Numbered from the stretch's first letter, positions 1-8,669 are shown. The stretch is DNA of 64,000 bases from Streptomyces venezuelae (GCF_008642375.1 NZ_CP029194.1:3906001-3970000); one strand, 5' to 3'. The notes: generated from the sequence alone by a model not told the origin. A program made the numbers and translations.

Positions 1-308
1 TCCGCCTGACGATCGCCCACGACCCCGCCGCGGGCGACCTGAACGGCGAGACCCTCTGCGACGCGGACCTCGCGATCCTGGCCACCGCGCCCGATACGTA
101 CGGGGGGTATGTGGCGGCGGTCCGCGAGGAGTACGCCTTCGTCCCCGAGGACGACTTCCGGAAGGGCCGCGCGGCGGTCCTCCGGCAGCTCCTCTCTCTC
201 CCTCGCCTCTTCCACACGCCGTACGGGGCGGCGGTGTGGGAGGAGAAGGCGAGGGCCAACATGGAGAAGGAACTCAAGGAACTCAAGGAGTCGACGGATA
301 CGAACTGA
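1..308 (+). CDS. HD-domain metal-dependent phosphohydrolase, C-terminal part
   Basis: The reading frame is open from the left edge and stops at 306-308, so about 101 C-terminal residues are visible. They carry the tail typical of the small predicted HD-superfamily phosphohydrolases (COG4339 type): a GETLCDADLAIL segment, then YVAAVREEYAFVP and a helix ending in LLSLPRLFHTP. The metal-binding HD motif itself would lie upstream of the window. The substrate is unknown for this family. The last residues are a charged KELKELKE helix. The internal ATG at 111 is not a sensible start because homologous sequence continues upstream of it. Confidence 0.72.
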   Translation, partial: RLTIAHDPAAGDLNGETLCDADLAILATAPDTYGGYVAAVREEYAFVPEDDFRKGRAAVLRQLLSLPRLFHTPYGAAVWEEKARANMEKELKELKESTDTN

Positions 309-343
309 TCCGACGTCAAAACGTCATGGGAACCGACCCCCCC

Positions 344-616
344 CTACCGCCGGTACGCGGCCTGGTTGGCGGTGCCGAGCGCGTCATTGCGCTCGGTGAC
401 CATGTTGCGGTAGACGCACGCCGCCCGCCTGTCAGCCTCGGAGGCCGCGACCAGCGGGCTGCCGTAGAACCATTCGACGGCCACGGCGACGTCTCTGAGC
501 TGCTGCTCCGTGCCGGTCAGGCCCTCGATGGCCTTGGCCTTCACGAGGGGACCGCCGACGCGCAGCACCCCCCACGAACCGGCACTAACGCTTGCTCCGT
601 GACGTTGCCAACGCAC
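344..616 (-). CDS. Small hypothetical protein (doubtful)
   Basis: An open frame of up to 90 codons runs leftwards between two genes. The C-terminal 65 residues (from about VKAKAIEGLTG) look protein-like, with a mixed helical composition and a WFYGSP segment. The N-terminal 25 residues look like random GC-rich translation. If real, the start is more likely an internal GTG near 544 or 570 than the ATG at 616; none has a clear ribosome binding site. I do not recognise the family. It could be a degraded remnant. Apart from this frame the stretch 309-757 shows nothing else that I can support. Confidence 0.35.
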   Translation of the reverse strand: MRWQRHGASVSAGSWGVLRVGGPLVKAKAIEGLTGTEQQLRDVAVAVEWFYGSPLVAASEADRRAACVYRNMVTERNDALGTANQAAYRR

Positions 617-757
617 GGCACCCTCACGTGAAGATCAATTCATCCTCGCCAAAGCCCCGCACGAGCGACAGAGGGGACAACGCAACCGACAGTTGATCAT
701 GTTGTTACCGACCGTAAGTCGGCGCCACAGGAGTCACGCGTCTCGCATCACGAGACA

Positions 758-2089
758 TTGCCCGCGCATGGAATGACAGGCACAAAATCCGTGTTCACCC
801 ATGTCATGCCCTCCCTCTCCGCCGAAGCCGCGACCCCCGCACCCGCACCCACCCGGATGCCCCTGGCCGTCTACGTCCTCGGCCTCTCCGTCTTCGCGCT
901 CGGCACGAGCGAGTTCATGCTCACGGGACTGCTCGAGGCCATCGCGGAGGACATGCACGTCTCCATCCCCCGCGCCGGGCTCCTCATCTCCGCCTTCGCG
1001 ATCGGCATGGTCGTCGGCGCCCCCCTGCTCGCCGTCGCCACCCTCCGGCTCCCCCGCAAGACGACCCTGATCGCCCTCATCACCGTCTTCGGCCTCGGCC
1101 AGATAGCCGGCGCGCTCGCCCCCACCTACGAGGTCCTCTTCGCCTCGCGGATCATCAGTGCCCTCGCCTGCGCCGGATTCTGGGCGGTCGGCGCGGCCGT
1201 CGCCATCGCGATGGTCCCGGTGAACTCGCGCGCCCGCGCCATGGCGGTCATGATCGGCGGCCTGTCCATCGCCAACGTCCTCGGCGTCCCCGCCGGCGCC
1301 TTCCTCGGCGAACACCTCGGCTGGCGCTCCGCCTTCTGGGCGGTCGCCGCCGCCTCCGCCATCGCCCTCGTCGGCGTGGTGACCCGCATCCCCCGCATCC
1401 CCCTCCCCGAGACGAAGCCGCGCCTCAAGCGGGAGCTGGCCATCTACCGCGACCCGCAGGTCCTCCTCCAGGTCGCGATCGTCGCGCTCGCGGCCGGCGG
1501 CGTCTTCTGCGCCTTCTCCTACCTGGCCCCGCTCCTCACGAACGTCGCCGGCCTCGCCGACGGCTGGGTCTCGGGCGTCCTCGCCCTCTTCGGCATCGGC
1601 GCCCTGATCGGCACGGCGATCGGCGGCCGCGTCGCCGACGCCCACCTCTTCGGCGTCCTGCTCACCGGCATCGCCGCCTCCACCGTCTTCCTGGTCGCCC
1701 TGACCTTCCTCGCGTCCAGCCCGGTCGCCGCGATCGCCCTCTCCTTCCTCCTCGGCGTCTCCGCCTTCTACACGGCCCCCGCCCTCAACGCCCGCATGTT
1801 CAACGTCGCCGGCGCCGCCCCCACCCTCGCGGGAGCCACCACCACCGCGGCCTTCAACCTCGGCAACACGGGCGGCCCCTGGCTCGGCGGCACGGTCATC
1901 AACGCCGGCCTCGGCTTCGCCTCCCCGGCCTGGGCGGGCGCGACGATGACGGCAACGGCCCTCGCCGCGACGGCCCTGGCACTGAAGGTCACGAAGCGCA
2001 CGTCCCGCGACCGCGTCGTAGCCAGGGGATCGGCGACGGGTTCCAGCGGGCACGCGCAGGACGAAGCAGCGGGCAGCATGATCCACTGA
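758..2089 (+). CDS. MFS drug exporter of the Cmx/CmrA chloramphenicol-efflux type
   Basis: This 443-residue, 12-helix membrane protein belongs to the major facilitator superfamily. After a variable N-terminus it starts its first helix at MPLAVYVLGLSVFALGTSEF, the hallmark opening of the DHA1 Cmx/CmrA and AraJ-like sugar/drug efflux group. A charged central loop (PETKPRLKRELAIYRD) separates the two six-helix halves. The second half has the PALNARMF and NLGNTGGPWLGG segments usual for this group. It probably exports chloramphenicol or similar small hydrophobic compounds by proton antiport; the substrate is inferred from family only. The start is uncertain: ATG 758, GTG 791 and ATG 806 are in frame and none has a strong ribosome binding site. 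Confidence 0.85.
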   Translation: MPAHGMTGTKSVFTHVMPSLSAEAATPAPAPTRMPLAVYVLGLSVFALGTSEFMLTGLLEAIAEDMHVSIPRAGLLISAFAIGMVVGAPLLAVATLRLPRKTTLIALITVFGLGQIAGALAPTYEVLFASRIISALACAGFWAVGAAVAIAMVPVNSRARAMAVMIGGLSIANVLGVPAGAFLGEHLGWRSAFWAVAAASAIALVGVVTRIPRIPLPETKPRLKRELAIYRDPQVLLQVAIVALAAGGVFCAFSYLAPLLTNVAGLADGWVSGVLALFGIGALIGTAIGGRVADAHLFGVLLTGIAASTVFLVALTFLASSPVAAIALSFLLGVSAFYTAPALNARMFNVAGAAPTLAGATTTAAFNLGNTGGPWLGGTVINAGLGFASPAWAGATMTATALAATALALKVTKRTSRDRVVARGSATGSSGHAQDEAAGSMIH

Positions 2090-2169
2090 ACGCTGCGCCC
2101 CGGACCGCATCCCGCAGAATCGGCACAGTTCAGTTCAGTCGAGGGACGCGAAAGTGAGGACGGGCAGTC

Positions 2170-2607
2170 GTGATCACCATTGGTTCGTTGCGCGAGGAGG
2201 ACCGCGCCGCCTGGGAAGTGCTGGCGCGCGGTTACAAGGCTTTCTACCGCACCGAGGTGCCGGACGAGGGCTACGAGCAGACGTGGCAGCGACTGCGGGG
2301 CGGCACCGAGTTCCACGGCATCGGCGCCTGGTCGCAAGGGAAGCTGGTCGGCATCGCGCACTACTTCTTCCACCCGACGTTCTGGATGGAGGACAGCTGC
2401 TACCTCCAGGACCTCTTCGTCGACGAGGCGGCACGCGGCCGGGGCGTGGCGCGGATGCTGATCGAGAAGGTGGCCGACACCTCGCGGGAGCGGGGGGCGG
2501 CCCGCTTCTACTGGACCACCCAGGAGGGCAACACCACCGCCCGCGCGCTGTACGACAAGGTGGCGAGCTTCAAGGGGTTCATTCGCTACGACTACCCCGT
2601 GGGCTGA
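2170..2607 (+). CDS. GNAT-family N-acetyltransferase
   Basis: This 145-residue single-domain GNAT protein should transfer an acetyl group from acetyl-CoA to an unknown amine. The acetyl-CoA pyrophosphate-binding motif A is seen as LQDLFVDEAARGRGVARMLI (residues about 78-97), with the RGRGVA turn. It is followed by a WTTQEGNTTARALYDKVA segment (motif B) typical of small-molecule acetyltransferases. The stop lies 12 bases from the stop of the convergent DUF4031 gene. The substrate cannot be read from the sequence. Confidence 0.85.
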   Translation: MITIGSLREEDRAAWEVLARGYKAFYRTEVPDEGYEQTWQRLRGGTEFHGIGAWSQGKLVGIAHYFFHPTFWMEDSCYLQDLFVDEAARGRGVARMLIEKVADTSRERGAARFYWTTQEGNTTARALYDKVASFKGFIRYDYPVG

Positions 2608-2619
2608 CACCCCTGAGGG

Positions 2620-2892
2620 TTACGCGGTCGGGGGCCGGCCCTTCGGCCGCCGCAGGCCCGCCTCCGTGAGGCGGCGGAGGAGCTCCTTGGAGCCGACCTC
2701 GACCGCGCCGCCCGCCACCGCGTCCGCGTACCGCTCGGACGGGATGTCGTAGTGGTCGCGTTCGAAGGCGCGGGGCGGGGCGCCGATCGAGGCGGCGAAG
2801 GCGTGCAGCTCCTCGAAGGAGACGTCGCTGACCAGGTGCGACCACATGCGGCCGTGGCCCGGCCAGGTCGGCGGGTCGATGTAGAGGCTCAC
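2620..2892 (-). CDS. DUF4031 domain protein
   Basis: The 90-residue product matches the DUF4031 family over its whole length. The conserved opening is YIDPPTWPGHGRMWSHLVSD, followed by ELHAFAASIG and AFERDHYDIP. The many conserved Asp, His and Trp residues suggest a metal- or ligand-binding role, but no function is known to me. The gene is probably co-transcribed with the upstream minus-strand gene at 2978-3334. The 85-base gap between them carries two copies of a 19-base direct repeat. Confidence 0.85.
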   Translation of the reverse strand: MSLYIDPPTWPGHGRMWSHLVSDVSFEELHAFAASIGAPPRAFERDHYDIPSERYADAVAGGAVEVGSKELLRRLTEAGLRRPKGRPPTA

Positions 2893-2929
2893 GCGGGGTC
2901 TCCTTCGGGTCGGCGGCTCACACGGGGAC

Positions 2930-2979
2930 GCCCTCCGGCCGGCAGGCTCGGGCGGAGGCTCCCTCCGGCCGGCAGGCTC
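2930..2979. repeat. Short direct repeat between two small genes
   Basis: The 19-base unit CCCTCCGGCCGGCAGGCTC occurs twice, at about 2930-2948 and 2961-2979, separated by 12 bases. The second copy runs into the stop codon of the upstream minus-strand gene. It looks like a local tandem duplication in a spacer. Confidence 0.7.
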
Positions 2980-3334
2980 ACGTCAGACCGCCCACCCGCG
3001 CGACCACCACTCCCTGCTTGCCGCAGACCCAGTGCGGGTCCGGGCCCAGTTCCGGTTCCACGTCGAGGGCGTGCGGGTCGCCCGAGGAGCAGACCGGGCA
3101 GAGCGGCCAGCGCCCGTACCGTTCGAGCAGGGCGTCCTGGACGTCCTGCGCGACGAGCCCCGCGACGTACTCCACCCCTTCGGGCCACTGCTCGACCCAC
3201 CAGCGACGGTGGGTCACCGACTCCTCCACCATCGACACGACCTCGGCGGCGGCCACCTCTCGGGCCACCAGGTCGGCCATCACCAGCGCGCGAGCAGTGT
3301 GCAGCGCCTGCTCCACCGGGTCGATCTCGTCCAT
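2978..3334 (-). CDS. Conserved hypothetical protein with a CxxC motif
   Basis: This 118-residue protein starts at ATG 3334 (MDEIDPVEQALHTARALV). A longer open frame extends upstream, but it overlaps the start of the divergent RpiR gene and has poor coding character. The first 75 residues are predicted helical. The C-terminal third has CPVC (about residue 90) and a further Cys in HWVCGKQG, suggesting a small zinc-binding or redox site. No known domain is recognised. It lies upstream of, and probably in one transcript with, the DUF4031 gene. Confidence 0.65.
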   Translation of the reverse strand: MDEIDPVEQALHTARALVMADLVAREVAAAEVVSMVEESVTHRRWWVEQWPEGVEYVAGLVAQDVQDALLERYGRWPLCPVCSSGDPHALDVEPELGPDPHWVCGKQGVVVARVGGLT

Positions 3335-3429
3335 GCACTCATTGTCACCCGGCACCGCGGAAGGACGAAGGTCCCGTCCGTTTCCGGGACCGACCCGGGA
3401 CCGAAGGGGTCTTGTCGACCCACCCACCC

Positions 3430-3475
3430 GAAAGTATCTTTCAGATGTGACCAATGAAGTGAAGGAAAGTTTCAC
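3430..3475. promoter_or_regulatory. Candidate RpiR-type operators at the murR-like gene start
   Basis: Two inverted repeats flank the GTG start at 3447. The first is GAAAGTATCTTTC (3430-3442), with perfect 5-base arms around TAT. The second is GTGAAGGAAAGTTTCAC (3459-3475), with arms GTGAA and TTCAC, inside the first codons. RpiR/MurR-type regulators bind AT-rich palindromes of this GAAA/TTTC kind, so autoregulation is plausible. The position directly on the start codon is inferred to block transcription or initiation. Confidence 0.4.
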
Positions 3476-4364
3476 GAGCGACGCGCCCCCCGCGCCCGCC
3501 GCCCTCGCGGCCAAGGTGCGGACCCTCGCACCCTCCATGACCCGCTCGATGCAGCGGGTCGCCGAAGCCGTCGCCGGCGACCCGGCCGGCTGCGCCGCCC
3601 TCACGGTCACCGGCCTCGCCGAGCTCACCGGCACCAGTGAGGCGACCGTCGTCCGCACCGCCCGGCTCCTCGGCTACCCCGGCTACCGCGACCTGCGCCT
3701 CGCCCTCGCCGGCCTCGCCGCGCAGCAGCAGTCCGGCCGCGCACCCGCCGTCACCGCCGACATCGCAGTCGACGACCCGGTGGCCGACGTCGTCGCCAAG
3801 CTGGCCTACGACGAGCAGCAGACCCTCGCCGACACCGCCGCCGGACTCGACACCGTCCAGCTCGGCGCCGCCGTCACCGCCCTCGCCGCCGCCCGCCGCG
3901 TCGACATCTACGGCGTCGGCGCCTCCGGCCTCGTCGCCCAGGACCTCGCCCAGAAACTGCTCCGCATCGGCCTGATCGCCCACGCCCACAGCGACCCGCA
4001 CCTCGCCGTCACCAACGCCGTGCAGCTCCGCTCCGGCGACGTCGCCATCGCGATCACGCACTCCGGCTCCACCGGCGACGTCATAGAACCGCTGCGGGTC
4101 GCCTTCGACCACGGCGCCACCACGGTCGCGATCACCGGCCGCCCGGACGGCCCGGTCACGCAGTACGCCGACCACGTCCTGACCACCTCCACCGCCCGCG
4201 AGAGCGAACTGCGCCCCGCGGCCATGTCGTCCCGCACCAGCCAACTCCTGGTCGTGGACTGTCTGTTCACCTGTGTCACCCAGCGTACGTACGAGACGGC
4301 GGCCCCTGCCCTCGCCGCCTCGTACGAAGCCCTCGCCCACCGCCACTCGCCCCGGACCCGCTGA
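3447..4364 (+). CDS. RpiR/MurR-family transcriptional regulator with SIS domain
   Basis: This 305-residue regulator has an N-terminal helix-turn-helix (about residues 20-95, with LTVTGLAELTGTSEATVVRTARLLGYPGYRDLRL). A C-terminal SIS sugar-phosphate-binding domain follows (about 125-260, with DIYGVGASGLVAQDLAQKLLRIG and ITHSGSTGDVIEPL). The start is taken as GTG 3447; the in-frame extension to 3018 overlaps a divergent gene. There is no clear ribosome binding site, so the mRNA may be leaderless. It precedes murQ by 76 bases on the same strand. It probably senses MurNAc-6-P or a related amino-sugar phosphate and controls murQ, as MurR does in enterobacteria. Confidence 0.85.
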   Translation: MTNEVKESFTSDAPPAPAALAAKVRTLAPSMTRSMQRVAEAVAGDPAGCAALTVTGLAELTGTSEATVVRTARLLGYPGYRDLRLALAGLAAQQQSGRAPAVTADIAVDDPVADVVAKLAYDEQQTLADTAAGLDTVQLGAAVTALAAARRVDIYGVGASGLVAQDLAQKLLRIGLIAHAHSDPHLAVTNAVQLRSGDVAIAITHSGSTGDVIEPLRVAFDHGATTVAITGRPDGPVTQYADHVLTTSTARESELRPAAMSSRTSQLLVVDCLFTCVTQRTYETAAPALAASYEALAHRHSPRTR

Positions 4365-4440
4365 CACCCCCCGGTCAGCCGAGCGTCACACGTCGACCGC
4401 CAACGACGCCGACGACGTCCACGCACCGAAAGAGCAGCCC

Positions 4441-5379
4441 ATGCCCACTTCCACGTACTCCGAGCTCCGCGCCCAGCTGGCCACCCTCACCACCGAGGCG
4501 TTCCGTCCCGAGCTCGCGGAGATCGACCGGCTCCCGACGCTGGAGATCGCCCGGACCATGAACGGCGAGGACCGGACCGTCCCCGCCGCCGTCGCCCGCG
4601 AGCTCCCCGCCATCGCCGCCGCGATCGACGCGACGGCCGAGCGCATGGCCCGCGGCGGCCGGCTGATCTACCTGGGCGCCGGCACCGCGGGCCGCCTCGG
4701 CGTCCTCGACGCCAGCGAGTGCCCGCCCACCTTCAACACCGACCCCTCCCAGGTCCTCGGCCTGATCGCGGGCGGCCCCGCCGCGATGGTCCAGGCCGTC
4801 GAGGGCGCCGAGGACTCCAAGGAACTCGCGGTGGAGGACCTCACCGCGCTCGGCCTCACCGGGAACGACACCGTGGTCGGCATCTCCGCCTCCGGCCGCA
4901 CGCCGTACGCCATCGGCGCCGTCGAACACGCCCGCGCGCTCGGGGCGTTGACCATCGGCCTGTCCTGCAACGCGGGCAGCGCGCTCGCCGCCGCCGCCGA
5001 GCACGGCATCGAGGTCGTCCCCGGCCCCGAGCTCCTCACCGGCTCCACCCGCCTCAAGGCCGGCACCGCCCAGAAGCTCGTCCTCAACATGATCTCGACC
5101 ATCACGATGATCCGCCTCGGCAAGACCTACGGAAACCTGATGGTCGACGTCCGCGCCTCCAACGACAAGCTCCAGGCCCGCTCGCGGCGGATCGTCGCCC
5201 TGGCCACCGGCGCCCCGGACGAGCAGATCGAGGCCGCCCTCACCGCCGCCGACGGCGAGGTGAAGAACGCGATCCTCATGATCCTCGCCGACGTCGACGC
5301 CCCCACCGCCGCGCGCCGGCTCACGGTCTCCCAGGGCCACCTGCGTGCGGCGCTGCACGCGACCGAGCCCACCGCGTAA
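4441..5379 (+). CDS. murQ: N-acetylmuramic acid 6-phosphate etherase
   Basis: MurQ cleaves the lactyl ether of MurNAc-6-P to give GlcNAc-6-P and D-lactate in cytoplasmic recycling of peptidoglycan sugar. The 312-residue protein has the expected length and family blocks. These include TLEIARTMNGEDRTVP at the N-terminus, LIYLGAGTAGRLGVLDASECPPTF (SIS fold with the catalytic Glu of ASE), VGISASGRTPYAIGA, TGSTRLKAGTAQKLVLNMIST and the YGNLMVDVRASNDKL stretch. The C-terminal helical subdomain is complete. It follows the RpiR-type regulator. The product GlcNAc-6-P would feed NagA, encoded about 30 kb further on. A stem-loop terminator lies 100 bases downstream. Confidence 0.95.
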   Translation: MPTSTYSELRAQLATLTTEAFRPELAEIDRLPTLEIARTMNGEDRTVPAAVARELPAIAAAIDATAERMARGGRLIYLGAGTAGRLGVLDASECPPTFNTDPSQVLGLIAGGPAAMVQAVEGAEDSKELAVEDLTALGLTGNDTVVGISASGRTPYAIGAVEHARALGALTIGLSCNAGSALAAAAEHGIEVVPGPELLTGSTRLKAGTAQKLVLNMISTITMIRLGKTYGNLMVDVRASNDKLQARSRRIVALATGAPDEQIEAALTAADGEVKNAILMILADVDAPTAARRLTVSQGHLRAALHATEPTA

Positions 5380-5478
5380 TCCGTCCCCGGGATCCCCGCA
5401 CAGCAAGGCCCACCGCACCATGAGCACAGGAGCTCCTGGAGGAGTTCGGCGTGGACACGGAAGCCCTGACGTACGAGA

Positions 5479-5510
5479 AGGGCCCGGGCGGCGACAGGCA
5501 CCCGGGCCCT
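5479..5510. terminator. Bidirectional stem-loop terminator
   Basis: The arms AGGGCCCGGG (5479-5488) and CCCGGGCCCT (5501-5510) are perfectly complementary around a 12-base loop. The hairpin sits between convergent murQ and the secreted hydrolase gene and can serve both. Confidence 0.75.
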
Positions 5511-5520
5511 CCCCGTACCG

Positions 5521-7053
5521 TCAGCGGCAGAGCACGTCCCCGGACGGCCGCACGCCCTCGGTCAGATAGCGGGTCACCGCCGCGTCACCGCAGGCGTTGC
5601 CGTTGCCGAGGTAGACCCCGTGCCCGCCGTGGTCGACCGAGACGAGACGGGCCCGGTCGCCGAGCGCCGCCCGCATCCTCAGTCCGTTGGCGTAGGGCGT
5701 CGAGGGGTCGCGGAGGTTCTGGATCATGAGGATGTTGGAAGGCCCCCGGTCGGTGATCCGGACCGGCTTCTCCACGGCCCCGCCCTTCCAGAAGGAGCAG
5801 GGCGTGATGTTCGCCGGCATCCCGGCCGTCAGCGGGAACCGCGCCCGGTCCTTCGCCACGGCCCGCTCGTACGCCGGCACGGACGCGGGCCAGTTCACGT
5901 CGTTGCAGATCACGCCGACGGTGATGGCCGCGGCGTCGTCCGGCAGCGCGCCCGCCAGCTCACGCGGCAGCAGCGGCCGGCCCTCCGGGTCGAGCGCCTC
6001 CGTCACGAGCTGCCCGAAGGCCGGGAAGAACGCGTCGGAATAGAGGGCGAGGTGGAACGCCTGGAGCAGCATCGCTCCCGTCAGCGGAGGCCCGGCCTTC
6101 ACGGGCTCGCCCGGCGCCCCGGGGATCACCGAGGCGTGCGGCTCGCGGTCGAGCCGGGCCGCCAGATCCATGAGCACACCCCGTACGTCCTCGGGGCGCT
6201 CCGCGAGCCGCAGCCCCTCGTCCGCCCGGTCCGGGTGGGCCGCCCAGGCGGCGAAGTCCGGGAGCCGGTCCTCGGCACCCTGCGCCATGCCCTCCAGCCA
6301 GCCCCGGGCCACCCGCTTCGGGTCGGGGTCGTTGCTGCTGTCGAGCACCCAACGGTCGGTCCGGTGCGGGTACTTCTCCGCGTAGGCGGCCGCCACGTAC
6401 GTCCCGTACGACACGCTCCACGCCGACAGCTTCCGCTCGCCGAGCGCCTGCCGCAGCCGCTCCAGGTCCCGCACCTGGTTCGCCGTCGTCAGCCCGCGCA
6501 GCATGGCGCCGCCGTTGCGGGCGCAGGCCTCGGCGATCCGCTTCGAGCGGGCGACGTTCTCGTCGATCGCGCCGTCGGCACCGGGCCACGAGCGCAGCGT
6601 CATCATCCACCGGTCGCCCTCGTCGAGCCCGCACGAGGCCTTGGCGGAGCCGCCGATCCCCCGCGGGTCGAAGGCCACGAGGTCGTACGCCCCGGCCGTC
6701 TCCTTCGCCAGCGCGGCACCCTTCTGCGCCAGCCGCTGCACCCCGGAGCTGCCGGGCCCGCCGGGGATCACCATCAGGGTCCCGCGCCGCGCCTCGGGCC
6801 GCGTGCCGGGCAGCCGGGAGACGGCGAGCCCGATCTGCTCGCCGTGGGGATCGGCGTAGTCCAGGGGCACGGAGAGCGTGGCGCACCGCTGCCCGGGCAG
6901 CGGCTTCACCGCCGGCGAGCAGTCTCCCCAGACCAGCCCGGCCCCGGCCTCGGCGGCAGCGGCGGTGGCGCCGCCCCCGGTGAGGGCGGCACCGGCGACG
7001 GCGGCGGCGGAGAGGGCGAGCAGCAGGGCCTTGCGTCCACGGTTCGTTGTCAT
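5521..7053 (-). CDS. Secreted alpha/beta-hydrolase, tripeptidyl aminopeptidase type
   Basis: This 510-residue protein starts at ATG 7053, behind a GAGG ribosome binding site. It has a Sec signal peptide (RGRKALLLALSAAAVAGAAL, cut near ATAAAAEA). It belongs to the secreted SlpD/SlpE/TAP family of Streptomyces, which removes N-terminal tripeptides from exported proteins. Visible elements are VIPGGPGSSG (oxyanion region), YDLVAFDPRGIGGS, the nucleophile serine in WSVSYGTYVA, the acid residue in QNLRDPSTPYANG and the catalytic His in DHGGHGVYLGNG. Paired cysteines near the C-terminus fit an extracellular enzyme. The exact substrate is inferred from family only. Confidence 0.85.
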   Translation of the reverse strand: MTTNRGRKALLLALSAAAVAGAALTGGGATAAAAEAGAGLVWGDCSPAVKPLPGQRCATLSVPLDYADPHGEQIGLAVSRLPGTRPEARRGTLMVIPGGPGSSGVQRLAQKGAALAKETAGAYDLVAFDPRGIGGSAKASCGLDEGDRWMMTLRSWPGADGAIDENVARSKRIAEACARNGGAMLRGLTTANQVRDLERLRQALGERKLSAWSVSYGTYVAAAYAEKYPHRTDRWVLDSSNDPDPKRVARGWLEGMAQGAEDRLPDFAAWAAHPDRADEGLRLAERPEDVRGVLMDLAARLDREPHASVIPGAPGEPVKAGPPLTGAMLLQAFHLALYSDAFFPAFGQLVTEALDPEGRPLLPRELAGALPDDAAAITVGVICNDVNWPASVPAYERAVAKDRARFPLTAGMPANITPCSFWKGGAVEKPVRITDRGPSNILMIQNLRDPSTPYANGLRMRAALGDRARLVSVDHGGHGVYLGNGNACGDAAVTRYLTEGVRPSGDVLCR

Positions 7054-7154
7054 GCGCACAGCCTCGCGGAACGGCCCCGCGGCCCCCATCCGGGAGACCG
7101 GCGGGTCCGGGGTGGGGCCAACCCCCGGGTGTCCGCGTCTGGTTGGCTCGAGCC

Positions 7155-7631
7155 ATGAGCGCGCGTGACGTGTACGGGACCCGCCCGGAGGACATCGCCG
7201 AGGTCCTGGGCCTCCTGGGAGAGGACGTCCTGCTCCTCTCGTACGAGGAGCAGCGGCGGTTCGCCTCGGTGAGCCTCAACCGGTTCGGGGCCATCGGCTC
7301 CGCCCGGCTGGACTGGCACGGGGCGGACGTCGTCGAGCGGCACGACGGTTTCGACGGGGAGGCACTGGCTTCCCTCCTCGGTGCCCACGCCGGACCCGAC
7401 GAACTCGTGGTCGTCTTCTGGGACGACCTCGCGGTCCCCTCGATCGCCCTGCCGGCATCCCTGGCGGCGCGGCACGCCGAGGCGATCCTCTGGGTGGGCT
7501 ACGCCTGCTGGTTCCTCCTCACGGACAGCGGGATGGTGATCGAGTTCCAGGACGGAGAAGGCCTGACGGCGGGAAGGCCACCGGCCGACGGGCCTGGTGG
7601 GACTGACGGGACCGGCGAGGCCACCGGCTGA
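7155..7631 (+). CDS. Hypothetical protein
   Basis: This 158-residue protein is transcribed divergently from the secreted hydrolase. The start is taken as ATG 7155 (MSARDVYGTRPEDIAEVLGLL); an in-frame ATG at 7047 would overlap the neighbouring gene's start. It is acidic, with alternating strands such as ELVVVFWDDLAVPSIAL and EAILWVGYACWFLLTDSGMVIEF, and ends in a disordered Gly/Pro-rich tail. I do not recognise a domain. The layout loosely resembles small immunity- or SMI1-like folds, but this is only an impression. Confidence 0.7.
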   Translation: MSARDVYGTRPEDIAEVLGLLGEDVLLLSYEEQRRFASVSLNRFGAIGSARLDWHGADVVERHDGFDGEALASLLGAHAGPDELVVVFWDDLAVPSIALPASLAARHAEAILWVGYACWFLLTDSGMVIEFQDGEGLTAGRPPADGPGGTDGTGEATG

Positions 7632-7696
7632 CGCACACCCCGCCGACACGGGGAACCCGGTGGCGCCGGCACCGCCGCCGGGAGATCATCCCCGCC

Positions 7697-8665
7697 ATGA
7701 CCACCACCACCGCCACCACGACCGGCTCGACCGCCACCACCGGCTCGACCACCACGCCCCACGCATCCGCCTCCGGCACCTGGACCCTCGGCGGTGATCT
7801 CACCGTCAACCGGATCGGCTTCGGCGCCATGCGGCTGCCCCAGCGCGGCGAGGCCCTCGTCGAGAACGCCGTACCGAGGGACCGCGACAGCGCGATCGCC
7901 GTCCTGCGCAAGGCCGTCGAGCTCGGGGTGAACCACATCGACACGGCCGCCTTCTACTTCTCGCCGCTCCGCTCCGCGAACGAGCTGATCAACAGCGCCT
8001 TCGGCGGCGCCTACCCCGACGACCTCGTCATCGCCACCAAGGTCGGCCCCTGCCGCGACGCCTCCGGCGCCTGGAGCACGCACGCGCGCACCCCCGCCGC
8101 CCTGCGCGGCCAGGTCGAGGAGAACCTGCGCCAGCTCGGCCGCGACCACCTCGACGTCGTCAACCTCCGTATCGTCGGCACCGATTCGATCGCCGAGCGC
8201 TTCGGCGCCCTCGCCGAGCTCCGCGAGGCGGGTCTCATCCGCCATCTCGGCGTCTCCAACATCACCCCCGAGCAGCTCGCCGAGGCGCAGGCCGTCGCCC
8301 CCGTCGTCTGCGTCCAGAACATGTACGGGATCGGCGTCCGCCCCGAGTACGAGGACTTCGTCCGTCTCTGCGGCGAACAGGGCATCGCCTTCGTGCCCTT
8401 CTACGCGATCGCCGCGGCCGGCCGGCAGGGCGGCGCCACCGCCCCCGAGAGCCCCGAGGTGCTCGCCGTCGCCGAGGCCCACGGGGCGAGCGCCGCCCAG
8501 GTCCGCATCGCCTGGACCCTCCACCAGGGGCCCCACATGCTCGCCATCCCCGGCACCGGCGACCCCGCCCACCTCGCCGCCAACGTCGAGGCGGGCGCCC
8601 TCCGCCTGACTCCGGAGGACCTGACCCTGCTGAACGACCTCCACCACGCGCCTGAGGCAGGCTGA
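7697..8665 (+). CDS. Aldo/keto reductase-family oxidoreductase
   Basis: This 322-residue TIM-barrel oxidoreductase has a Thr-rich 25-residue leader, then the AKR opening NRIGFGAMRLP. Three residues of the usual catalytic tetrad are seen: Asp in NHIDTA, Tyr in AAFYFS and Lys in IATKVGP. The usual His of the strand-4 motif is replaced in LDVVNLRIVG. The NADP-binding end is present (AWTLHQGPHMLAIPGTGDPAHLAANVEA). The missing His is common in one actinobacterial subgroup and may change substrate preference. It is followed after 4 bases by the solute-binding-protein gene, so the two are co-transcribed and perhaps act on the same metabolite. Confidence 0.82.
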   Translation: MTTTTATTTGSTATTGSTTTPHASASGTWTLGGDLTVNRIGFGAMRLPQRGEALVENAVPRDRDSAIAVLRKAVELGVNHIDTAAFYFSPLRSANELINSAFGGAYPDDLVIATKVGPCRDASGAWSTHARTPAALRGQVEENLRQLGRDHLDVVNLRIVGTDSIAERFGALAELREAGLIRHLGVSNITPEQLAEAQAVAPVVCVQNMYGIGVRPEYEDFVRLCGEQGIAFVPFYAIAAAGRQGGATAPESPEVLAVAEAHGASAAQVRIAWTLHQGPHMLAIPGTGDPAHLAANVEAGALRLTPEDLTLLNDLHHAPEAG

Positions 8666-8669
8666 CCCC

